Part shown: in pieces, positions 10,401 through 22,400 of the stretch
Numbering within the stretch: the first letter of the stretch is position 1
Layout of the letters: each line of letters starts with the position of its first letter
From: Pieris napi
Taxonomy: Eukaryota > Arthropoda > Insecta > Lepidoptera > Pieridae
DNA length: 64,000 bases
Reading direction: 5' to 3'
Assembly (NCBI RefSeq): GCF_905475465.1
Contig: NC_062252.1
Location: forward strand, 5,766,001 to 5,830,000
Made by a program: the position numbers and the translations under genes
Notes under the pieces: model-generated
What the model was told of the DNA's origin: nothing
The model's database searches: none
The model's input: only the letters and a program-made list of their open reading frames with translations

Positions 10401-13400
10401 TCATGTAGTTTAAACTATAGCTATTTATTAACACCTACATTAACAGGTAACTAAATTATTAAGGAGGCAACGGGCGGCTTTATAGCTGATAAGCGATGTC
10501 TTCCAGGCAACCCTAGAAAGGAAAATGAGAAAAGAAATACTAAGGGTTCAAGTGCATAACTAAAATAACAAGTAACAATGTAGTAAAATTAGTTAACTTA
10601 AATCTAAAAAAAAACTAAAAGCTAATCTTAAAGTTCGTGCATCACAATGAATAAATATTATATGTATAATAATAGTAAAATGTAATATTATAACATGATC
10701 TGATATAAATATTTAAGGTAATAGAAACTTTTATACATTACTTATTGGCTTGCACTATGTATTTACTTTTACAAATAACAACACAAATCATGTTATATTG
10801 TCAAAGCACGTCTCTTAGGTACCTAAGATGGCCCTTTTGATTGACACAAACAGTCAATACATAGTTGGATCTCTTACCGTAATTGTTAACTTTAATCAAT
10901 CAAATCGCAGTTTCCACTTCCAGGCTAACAGATGGTGTTAGCTGGTATTAACTTCTACATTCAGAAATGACATTGCTTCATTAGTCATGTGACCATGAAC
11001 GCGGTCTCGATAATATCAATTTGAAAGTCTAAAATATTATATAAGCGGTCATGAATAGTATATATAGTATAGTTTTCACATTATGTACTACCTATTTTGT
11101 CATAAAGTACAACAAGGTTTTCAGTTGGCACTAATTTACTTGACGTTTGAACACAGCCTTTGAGAAATTATCGGTTTTTATTCAGAGTTGAGTGTAAAAG
11201 GGTTAGTTTTTTATTTAGCACAGTTTTGCGCGTTGAAACGGCTTGGTGATTCTTTTCAGTATTTCGTATGCTATTTTAAATGCTATCAGCGTTTATCAAC
11301 CCTGAAGTCGTACGTTCGAACTCCGGGAAATAAAGAATCCAATTAGTATTTGTTCATACGGTGAAGAAAGAGAGGAAACCATTATATCTAAGCCGTCAGA
11401 TACAAGGTTGATTCAGTTTTATCAGAATTATGCAAATAAATGTTTTATAAATTTTATAAGTGTTACTTAAGCAATTTTTACTTAGTTTATTACTTTCTTT
11501 GATATATATTTATATAGTTGAATAAAATCATTTTATTGTTACCAATCCAGTTAATATTATTAGTACTTAACTATATGTAAAGATTTATTTTATGGCGTAA
11601 AAAGAACATCATATTTAGTAAGTAAGTTAGTAATAAGGTGTAAATATTTCTCAATAAATTAAAAAAAAATCTATTACTTAAAGTCCATGTATTTTAAATC
11701 TTATATTCGATAAGATAAATTATTAAAATAATGTTAGCACTTGACAATTTTAAATTGAAGGCCAATAAAGTTACTTGTGACTGAATACATTTTGAGAGAC
11801 GGAGTTATTCATTGGAAATTGAGTTTGAAACGAATTAATTAATTTGTCTAGCTTAGCGTATTTGCAGAAGGTTCTGTAAATGGAGATAATTTAAATCTGA
11901 TTTACTCAGGCATTTAAATTGTATAATATAATCATTTAGTTCTATATTGTTTTTAAATAAATGTTAAATTAAACTAGTATGCAGTAATTGATTTTCTACG
12001 TACATCCGCTCTAACAAGTGCTTAAAGGAAATTTTTACGCAATTAACATTTGTATCTTATTTATGTCTCTGTATCTATAAAAGCATTTATTTATCTTGAC
12101 TTTACATACCTCACCCAATTTTTATCGCTACTCTGTCAAGTGGTGGATAGATCCTTGGAACTATCTAGTTCCGTTAGTCTTGTGATAGATATCCGTGAGC
12201 AACATACATACAGGATTAGCACGTCTAAAGGTATACAGAAACGAAACTTACACGCACGCTCAGCACGAACTTTGACTCCAGCATGGCATCACTTATATAT
12301 TTGTATTTGAAATCGCTCGAAGTCAATCTTGGGCATAGTTTACGCCAAGTGATGGAAAACGGCGACTAAAGCGAGACTAAGCTGCGAATCTAGCGCCACC
12401 AAACTGATAGTACGTCATTAAAATTACGGATAATGATGTTTTTGATTACACAAATACAATTTTATAATAATTTTCTACGTTGTAAAATTTCGCTATTCTA
12501 TTTTTTTTGTATAAAAATATTTTTTCAATTATTTTTTCCTTACTCTTTAAGGAAAAAATTGATGTTTCTTGCAGTTTCAGATGATATTAATATATTTTTA
12601 CCATTAAATTTATATGGCTTAATAAAGTGTTCTCTGTAATCATACAAAAACAATAGAAACCTGACAAGTTTGAAAAGAACAATGTTTATGAATGCGATTA
12701 TGTAAACTTGGCTTGGCCGCGACTCGGCTTAGCCCGGACTTCGACCGTCTTACAATAACATCTCTGAATCTCAGCCTAATAACGTAAGAGTTAACGGCAT
12801 AATAATATGTTATGTCCATCATCTCCTTGGTTATCTATATATATAAAAATTAAACCCATTTTCCGTTGTCACGACATAACATGAAAACGGCTTGACCGAT
12901 TTGTCTGATTCTTTTTTTATAATATTCCATGAAGTACGAGGATGGTTCTTACGGAGAGAAAAATTTAAAAAAATTGAGTAAAAAAGTCTAAAAAAACACT
13001 TTTCTATATTCCCATACAAAATATTCGTAATACTACTTAAAAGTCAATTTGAACTTTAATACCATATCATAAAGTTCAAATGTTAGTGGAGGGGTTCCGG
13101 GAAGGTAAATTTTAATTTTTTGACAATGTATTTGTTGTCTTATCAACTTTCTTTTTTTATCTTACTAGCTAGACCGGTGTCCCGAATAGCAGATTAGTAT
13201 TTAAAAAAAATAAAGAATCGACTGTTAGGCGGTACGATGTTCGCCAGGCCAGCTAGTATAGAATAATTATCAAGGAAACAGTAACAAAAATCTGAAGCCG
13301 AAAATGTTTTATATTACCATTCTTTTGTGACAAATGCAGCTTAAATTAAATAAGAAATGTAAACATTTTTCTTTCGATATCAAGTGCCAAATTTGCATAT

Positions 13401-16400
13401 CATCAAAACTACTTATTGAGTTGTTACACTAGAAACAACTTAATAAGTTAAAATGTTCAGGACAAACAAAAATGTTCTTTTTTATAGAATAATGGGGCAA
13501 ACCTCGTTTGCCTAATGGACGCCCAAAAAGGGCAGTCGTAGCCCATGGACATCCATTTTTAGTAGGTGCGTTGCCGGCCCTTGAGACACGCATAAATATT
13601 GATATGTCAATCCTTTTTTATTAATGACATTATTCTACATTTTTAAAATTTCGAGCGAGGAAAGCACCAGCTCTGGGGTCACCGGTACTATGTACCGTGC
13701 GCCAACTTAAATCTTTAATTAGTGCCTGTGCACCCCACCTGACTTTGTTATATTTAATGATTAGTTAATTTCAGTTATGACTCTTTTTGTGAGTGAAACG
13801 TAGGAAATGGCGACATCTCTCAATAAAAAAAAACACGAAATTGTAATTTTTCGAATTATTACTGTATTTGATTGGAAGTTCGTGATATACATCAATTGTT
13901 ATTTATATTCGAAGATAATGTGAGGGTACGTATTAAATTAATGTTTCGACGTCGTTCAACAGTCGGTTGTAATGGTATATTGCTCATTGGGGCTTCGTGC
14001 CGCTACCAAGAGGGTACCTTTAATTATACGTAGAATTTGACTATTACAAATTACAATACATTTGTCAGGCTTACGCAGTTATTGTAGTAATTTAATTGAA
14101 ATTGCAAGCTATCGGGTTCGGTATAATATTCTTCATTTATTTATATTTATAAATAAGTTATAGGTATAATTAATAAAACAGTAATCTTGTCGATTATGTT
14201 GATTGTTTTTACTTAATAACGTATAAGAATACTTAAATGGTGAACAAAGCCGATTAATTCGATCTCAAGATATGAAACAGGGGTTAGTTGGTATGGAAGT
14301 TGATTTGATATGTCAAGGTCATTAGTACGTCTGAATTGGTGAGGCGCCATCTTTGTGACGTCATCGTTTTGTCCAGTCTGACGTTTGGCAAAGTCTATAG
14401 TCGTATTTTTAATTAGACGAAGCCAACTGACAGTAGCTAATGGGTATGTTCCGATATACACTGCGAGTACTGTATAGTGCTCCCACTGTTCAAAAATTTG
14501 TTCCGCTATGGACTGCAGTATACAGCCGCAGCGTCCTAGGAAATATATGACGTCACAAATCCCCGCTATACTTCTACTGCGAGCACTGGCGTTTTCGAGG
14601 TAAGGTACTCGCAGTGCTTTGATCACGTGATCAATCAAAACCACTTGAATGCCTAACGGCTGATATAACTTACAGTTTAATAACAAACATTTAAAATTCT
14701 AACTTACTTTCTTTGTAGTATTAATTCAATTGACAGTTAATATTAATATAGATTTTTTTAATGCGATAATACTCCAATAATAGTTTTTCTTGTTGAATTG
14801 AAAAACTTTGATGCACTCATTTGAAAACTGTGTCGAAAAACGAAGCTGACTAGTATACTGGACTGCGTTCCGTTTTAAATTGTAACCAGTATAGCTGGCT
14901 ATATTGAAACGGTTTCACAGTATACTAAATTGACGGTACTCTGTACAGTGGTCGCAGTGTATATCGGAACATACCCAATGTCACTTTGTAAAATAATGTT
15001 GCCATATTTAAAGTAATAGTGATGCGTTCAGTTCTTGTTCAATCAGATGAATGAACAATGAGTGTGAATAGTCAATCATTTCAAACAATAAAAGAACATT
15101 ATTTCTATTTCAAAATTGTATAAAAGTGCTCTGATATAAGTTAGGTACTAGTACTATGTAACTACAATCAGTTTTTTGACGTCTTATTACAAAGCGCGGC
15201 GCGGTGACTAGTGCCATCACCGATCATTAATTCAGGGGTTTTTACTTTGTCACAACACTATTTTTATTTCATTAAAAACTGACAACACCGTAAACGTCAG
15301 TTGACTTCGTCTAATTAAAAATTCAACTATAGAATAATTCGCAACCAACAGATACACCACAACATAGATAAGGTTGGGGTTAGTTGAAGTTCTAGTATGA
15401 TTTGTCTTCTCTATGAAAATAATTTGATATCTTATATTAGGTAGTTAATGCTTATATTATTATAATAATTGAACACCCTTAAACCTCATATCTGTTGTCT
15501 CTGTATTTTGGCGTAGACGATGACTACACAGATTCGTGATATATACTTCGCTCAGCATATTTTTGATGGAATTCTCACAGATTTTCCTGGAATAATCTTG
15601 ATAACTAACCAACCTGTTTTGTTACAGAATATATCAATATTAGTGGTGCTATTGTACAGTTGGAGGATCGGAGTTAATGCCAAGAAGTATAAGGACCTGG
15701 ACGACGTTTACTATGGTAAGTTCTGTAGCTTAAATAAAAATAACATTTAGATCTGGGACTTAGATTTCTGTATTTGTTTCGTATCGATTTAGGTAATCGC
15801 CACGCTTATAAAACTATAAAAGCCTGAGTAAGCAAAATGTACTGGCTCGTACAAAGTAGGTTTAGATATACGAGGTGTCAAAGTTAACGGTCTATATTAT
15901 TAGTATTAATGAATACATATAATTTCAACTCAAAACTCGCGTTGACCAGTCTAAAATTATTACTACTAACTACTACTTCACCTCCGGATTACGATAAAAC
16001 CACTCAGATAGATAAAACGTTAATAAATAAGTTAATATAAAAATAAATTCTATACGTATGAAGTGTATTAATTTATATTATTTCACTTGGGAACATAATA
16101 TGTATGAATCGTCCTCGGCTGTGAAGATTCGTAAATTCCATTCAATTTATTTGTGTAAACCTAGATCTTACTTTTCCCGAATTACTCGAGGGGCGCTGTT
16201 AATATGAAGTGGTATTTTCAAGAAAATATTATGTGTGTGTGGAACATGATTTGCGTTGTGATTTTAATAGGGTTTGATATTTAATCGATATCGCGGCCTA
16301 CTCGATTGCGAGGAACTTGGGCCTGATTCGTAAGTTCTTATATCATTTTCACATGTGTATCAAACTATGAAATGATAATTTCTTATGATTGTATTGATGA

Positions 16401-19400
16401 GAAGTTTATTATCATCGTTTTAACATTTTTAATAATAAAAACTGCGTGCGTACAAAGTACACGTGTCAGAAGTGAAACTTCTTTGGCAATCAAAGTAATT
16501 CGCCCTTCTCACTCTCTCTCAATCTCTCTCCCCTTTTTCATCGACAAAAACGCTGCACATCGCGACGCTATTATTGCGTTTCATCCGTATAATTTTTACC
16601 CTCATGCGCCTAAAGAAGTTTCACTTAAAAAAGTGAGCATCTAGAACCCCTCTGTACTGTGACACCTATCCCGACTTTAATATAGAGTTTGTACCACGCG
16701 CTATATTATATATATATTATATTGCGACATCAGCGCTACGACTATTAAGAGAACTACATCGAAATTTCATACAAAAACGTAGAAATCGATTCGGTATTGG
16801 AATTTACAGAGTATCGTACCGAAATGAAACGAATATGTCGTATCGTGTCATTTCCTGCACCGACTATAAGGGTGGTTAGTATTGAATAGAACAAAATACA
16901 GCTATTTATTATTATTTGAGCGAAATATCGTATTAATGAAAAATTATGATTTAATATCCCCCTTTAAGATGACATTGTAGAACTAGCGGGGGAAAACTGG
17001 ATGAATGTTGCTCAAGAAAAAGAGAAATGGAAAAATATGGAGGAGGCTTTTACCCTAAAAGGGGCCATACAAAAACTAGACCACTAAAAATTTTAAAATA
17101 AATCTAACTTAAATTTTGTTTAAAGCTCATACTAACTTTACTAATACTAATAATATTAAGGAATGTAAACTAACCAATTGTTGTATGGATTAATAAAGCT
17201 TTAATAAATAATAAATAAATCCCCCTTTAAAAAATATGTATGTATAAATTCCAATAAAATTCAATTTCGTTTAAAACTAACAGCGAATAAAAAAGAAATT
17301 AGTCAAAGTCACATTTGGAACGTTGTACGCAGTATTCGTCGTTATTATACTCAATCAAAGTTAGATTGCCACAAAACTTTTCAAATCGTTATATTCTCTA
17401 ACTTTTTAAACGCTTTATCCACGATTTTGTGAGTTATTTTACTGCTTAATTAAAAATATTAGCAAAAGTCTGAATAAAAAACCTTGGTACGCATTTGTTA
17501 AATTAACCAAAATAAAAATTTAAATTTGTTAAATTAACAAACAAAAGTTATTATACTTTTTTTATTATACGATTCTTATTATTCATAAGAATCGGAGGAG
17601 TATGGGAACGAATATTGACACGAGAATTGTATATATTAAATAGAAGAATATATAAATTAGATGTATGAACAAAGAAGGATGTATAAAACAAATTCCATTT
17701 CTAAATGGTGTCACTTTATTTGGGCCTAAGATATCTGTCCCATAAATTAGGTTTAAGCGGTTGTAAATATTGTACATTCCGAGAGGCATTTTCGGATTTA
17801 CACAAGGCAATTGAATTGGAAACGGGAATAAGGTAATGCGACAATTTCTTATACAATCAAGAAGATTGCGTATTTTTATAAACTGATTTGATTATTAAAT
17901 TGATGTATTAAATCTTATTCATTTAAAACCTATATAATTTAGACTATACTTTGAAGAAAAAACATAGCTCATATCACTTATAAGGTATAAGAATTTGTAA
18001 CATAATATTTGTTATTTTGAAAACAGGCTAAAAATTATGTTCTAGATGTGGTTAAGAATCAGAAGTCTGACGCCTGTACGACAAAAATGTATATTATTTT
18101 GAGATACGGAAGACATAGTTTAGTCTTGCTTCTGAATCTCACCTGCTCAGAAGATAACCGAGGCCAAGATTCATAGTCGACTCTTGGCCTCGGTTAGCTT
18201 CTATTTCATTTTATAGTTGTATTTTCTCTAAATCAAGAAAATTATAAGTCTTTTCCGCCTAACACAGATTTGGGTGAAAGACATGATTTTCTCACGATTT
18301 TTCTGTTTACGGGACGTGTGTTAAAATCGCACATACAGCTCTAGGGCTGAGAATCACAAGCACAACGCTGCTCTAACAACAAACATACAAAAAAATCTTC
18401 ACTATTCATAAAAAAACACTACAGAATATTCACTCTTTCTTAATTTTGCATTTACTTTCAATATACACAGTTATTAACAAAATCGCAAAATTTTTTGTTA
18501 ACTACACATTTTATAACGATTGCAAAAAAATTCACACAGAGCATATTTTACCATGGAAGCTCATTTAAAAGTCAAATTTAAAATGAAATTTTCTTTGAAA
18601 GCGTTGTAAAAATGAGTGCTCAGGCATTTTAAACGAACGTTTCTTAGAATGAAGTCAACAGAATATTAATGTTCTGACTCACTGGACTAGTCAAGATGTG
18701 GCATAGTTTTCCACAATTCTCTAAAAAATTTAGAGAAATTGTTTTGTTTAGCTTTAATATATTTTTTCACTATTTATTATGTAGTGTCCTACTACCATTA
18801 CATCATTTCGTTATGAATCTTATAACTAATTAATTAAAAGAAAAAAAAAAACAGTTTTATTTGGTACGTCAGTTGTAATACCGAAAAATCAAAGAGTATC
18901 TATGAGGTAGCATAGCAAAATGTTCCATATGAAGCTACAGAAAAGGTGCAATTAGTTCAAAAAATTATATTCAGACGAAACGAAGTTCGCGGTGGAAGCT
19001 AGAAAAACAATTTAATTCTATGGTTTTTACTCTCAGTTCATCGCAGCGTAAACACAATTTAAAAGAAATATACGAAAGAGTACTTTAAAGGAGTTAAATT
19101 AAACTGATTAAGTTTCCTTAAGAACATTGGGGTTAGTATTTTAGAAAAATACATTCAATTTCGTGCAGGTACCCATGAATAACGAGGACATTCGCAGCGA
19201 AAGTAAAGTCTGATTATTGGCCTGTTACAACAAGATATCAACGTCATACGCGATGTTCTATACTTAGGCCGGCTCCACACGTTGGCCCCAATATTGGCCC
19301 CAACGCTATTCGTCCAACGTGTGGATCTAGAAAATGGCATTGGTCCCAATGTTGGGGCTCGTGTTGGTAGTTGGCCGGCTCGTGTCGGTTTCATCAAAGG

Positions 19401-22400
19401 AATCTGCGCCAACGCTCGCGATCTATGTCCACACGTTGGCGCTTTGCTCAGTTATGTTACAACACGCCGCGAGTGCGTACGTCGAGCGAGAATGGCTTCC
19501 TCATCCACAAAATCGCCACCGGCATGGACAATGAATGAAAAAGTTATAGAATTTATTGAACTTTATCAAGCACATCCAATAATATGGGACGCAACTCGAA
19601 AGGATCATAAAAATAAAAATTTAATTGCTGATGCATGGCGCACCATTCAACAAAATGTGGGAATGAATTTCTCAATTGAAGATTTAAAAAAAAAGCGAGA
19701 ATCGTTAATGAGCACATATTTATTTTATTTATTTTTTCTCAGTAACAAATATAAATGTGCACTCATTATTACTATAAACGCGCTCAGAGCAGTTTCGATA
19801 TCTGTATCGGACATCTTCACATTGGCCCTGACGGGACAGAACTAGTTTATTAGCCAACGTGTGTACGCCTCACCGAGTTTGCAGTCCAACGTTGGTACGA
19901 GCGTTGGGACCCACATGTGGAGCCGGCGTTAGCGGTTGGCAATAGATGCGTTATTGTATTTAAATATTATCGAATATATAACATTTGCATTAACCAATAA
20001 GGATATCAAAAGCTTGGAATAGGTCATAAAAAAGATTTTAAAGAAAACAACAGCCTCGATTTAAAATTAACTGTTATAGACATTAGCATTTTACCATGCC
20101 TGGTCTGCGGGAGCCAAACCTGAAAGTCTACGGAAAGACTGAAGTAAAGTCGATTAGTGCCGACCAGATTAACAAAATACGAAGTCAGACATCAGGGCGA
20201 AAACTAAGACCACAGACGCGCTAATCCACGTCTTACAGCTGAAATGGAAACGGCCATATTGCAAGGTGTACAGGAAAAAGATGGACCGCTAAAGCCGAAA
20301 GCTAGGACCTCCAGTCCAGGAAAAGGAAACGTGGAAAGACCACAAAAGCCATGAGCTGACGACATCATAAACGTTTCTGGAATGAAATGGATGGCGGAAG
20401 CAAAGAACAGATCCAAATGGAAAGTTCAGGAGGAGGCCTTTAGCAAAAAGGGCTCCATACCACAGAATACGAATTACTGGAAATAACAAAAACTACCGCA
20501 GACTAACATCCATCCGATTTGTGATTTATGTAGTATGGAATTAACGTGGCTTTATTATTATATACTAGCTGGCCTGGCGAACATCGTACCGCCTAACAGT
20601 CGATTCTTTATTTTTTTTAAATACTTATTCTGTTATTCGGGAAACCGGTCTAGCTAGTAAGATAAAAAAAAGAAAGTTGATAAAACAACAAATACATTAT
20701 GTCAAAAAATAAAAATTTACCTTCCCGGAACCCCTCCACTAACATTTGAACTTTATGATATGGTTTTAAACAATGTCATGGTATTTCCTTCATCAGGATT
20801 TAGCTTAAAAATTATTTTTGTTTCAGGTGTGCAGATAGCATACTTTGCGATAATTGGAACGCAAATGTTCATGATTGTCCTTAGTATATTCCTCTTCTAT
20901 GGGATTTATAAAGTAAGTCTATAATTCATTATGTTATAGTTTGAATTATTAATTCAGTCATATTAAAGAAGATCAAATCGTACCTTGATCCCAACTGCCT
21001 CATCTGTATTAATTTTACATTGCATTAATAATAATAGTCAAGAGAGCGATTTTTTTAGTGGTTACTTGAAATCAGATTTTGACTAGAACCGAACAAACAA
21101 AACCAAAAACAGCATTTTCAATAATGGGAAATTTCCGATATCTTATAGTTCCGGATGTCGCCTCTATAATGATGTTATGCTACAGTTATGTTGGTTCACA
21201 ATTGTCTTTCCTTATAACAATTATTTAATAATTCATATTTTGACATAACTGTTTCGTTAGTGAAAAAAAAAAAAAAATATTATGAGTAATGTCTATGGGA
21301 ACTTATATCAGAAGGTACGTGTTTTTACACGCTTTATAGTAGCTTCACCTGTATGTATGTATGTAACCGACTCCTTCGGACTCGATTTTGACCCACTTTT
21401 AACGGACAGATTTAATTAAAACTTTGCGCACCTGTCAAAGATCGATGACAATGCAATAATCCGAAAAAAAAAATGAAAAAAAAATTTAACTAAAAAATAA
21501 AAAAATAAATATATAGACGATAGACGAAAAATATGGCACAGAGCACCCCACGCTTTTTCACAATAAAACCAGTATTTTTTGTTCATTACCATTTTCAGCC
21601 TAAATTAGGAATTATTTTTCACTTTTTAGTTTGATGTGCTTTAAAGGAGTGTTTTTTAGTTTTTTTAAACTATTATTTATTATTTAAATGTTATCAGTAG
21701 TAGTATACATTGCCTGACAAAATCCTCAACTGGTTAGTCATTCTCGCAATTTTGATTAAATTGGCGACACTGAGACGACACGGTCGCTCTATGACGTCAT
21801 TCGTTCCTCAGTTAAGTTAGTGGCACCGAACGTTTTACAAAGGTTTAGGACCATTAAGAAAAAATTACATGAGATTTGTGTATTTGTTTCATGATCATTT
21901 GTCAGTCTTATAGGCAAGTAGGTAATCAGCCTCCTGTGCCTGAGACACGCCGTCAACTTATTGGGTCTGAAGCAAGCCGGTTTTGTCACGTTTTCCATCA
22001 CCGTTCAGTAGTGCACTGACGGGGTTCGAACCAAGAATCACAGGAATGAGAGTCGCTGAAATCACTAGGCCAACACTGCTCTCATAACGCAATAAAACGC
22101 AATGATATATTATGATTATTTGATATAATTTTTTTTTTTTTAGGAAAACGTTGCTTTCTTGGTGCCTTGGGTTGTTGGTTGCATGACCTTCATGGCTTTG
22201 GAGGCAATGGCCATGGTTTATTCAAATATTTTAAGGGATCACGTCAATAAGGTGAGGTGCTTTCATAATTATTATCTTTATTAAAACTTTATGTACAGGG
22301 TGCTCAAAAAGTCGTGGATCAAACGCAAATAGGGGATAGATGAGGTCATTAGCTACAAAAAATTATTCTACGGAAGGTCTCTAAGCTCAACCCCTGCAGA

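Larger units (their letters stand above)
7446..15627 (+). other. Intron 1 of the four-span membrane gene
   Basis: About 8.2 kb. It contains Helitrons (8893-9495, 9660-10035, 12834-13256), a SINE fragment (about 11215-11400), dispersed-repeat fragments (about 10455-10510 and 13494-13590) and an inverted-repeat-ended element (14442-14976). The remaining stretches, chiefly 7446-8890, 10036-11200, 11400-12830 and 14980-15627, are AT-rich with nothing I recognise. Confidence 0.8.
19264..19931. mobile_element. PIF/Harbinger element, internally deleted, TTA target duplication
   Basis: TTA (19264-19266 and 19929-19931) flanks a 662-bp element whose ends GGCCGGCTCCACACGTTGG and CGCCGGCTCCACATGTGGG are imperfect inverted repeats. 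A 3-bp TTA/TAA duplication is diagnostic of the PIF/Harbinger superfamily. Inside are the 5' ends of two converging genes: a MADF-domain protein on + and a transposase start on -. Subterminal CCAACG and CGTTGG words are repeated many times and may be binding sites. It lies in intron 2 of the four-span membrane gene. Confidence 0.88.

Noticed and set aside
14213..14686. A 157-codon open frame on the minus strand
   Set aside because: It crosses the boundary of the inverted-repeat element at 14442, has no recognisable domain and no start context; length alone is not evidence here.
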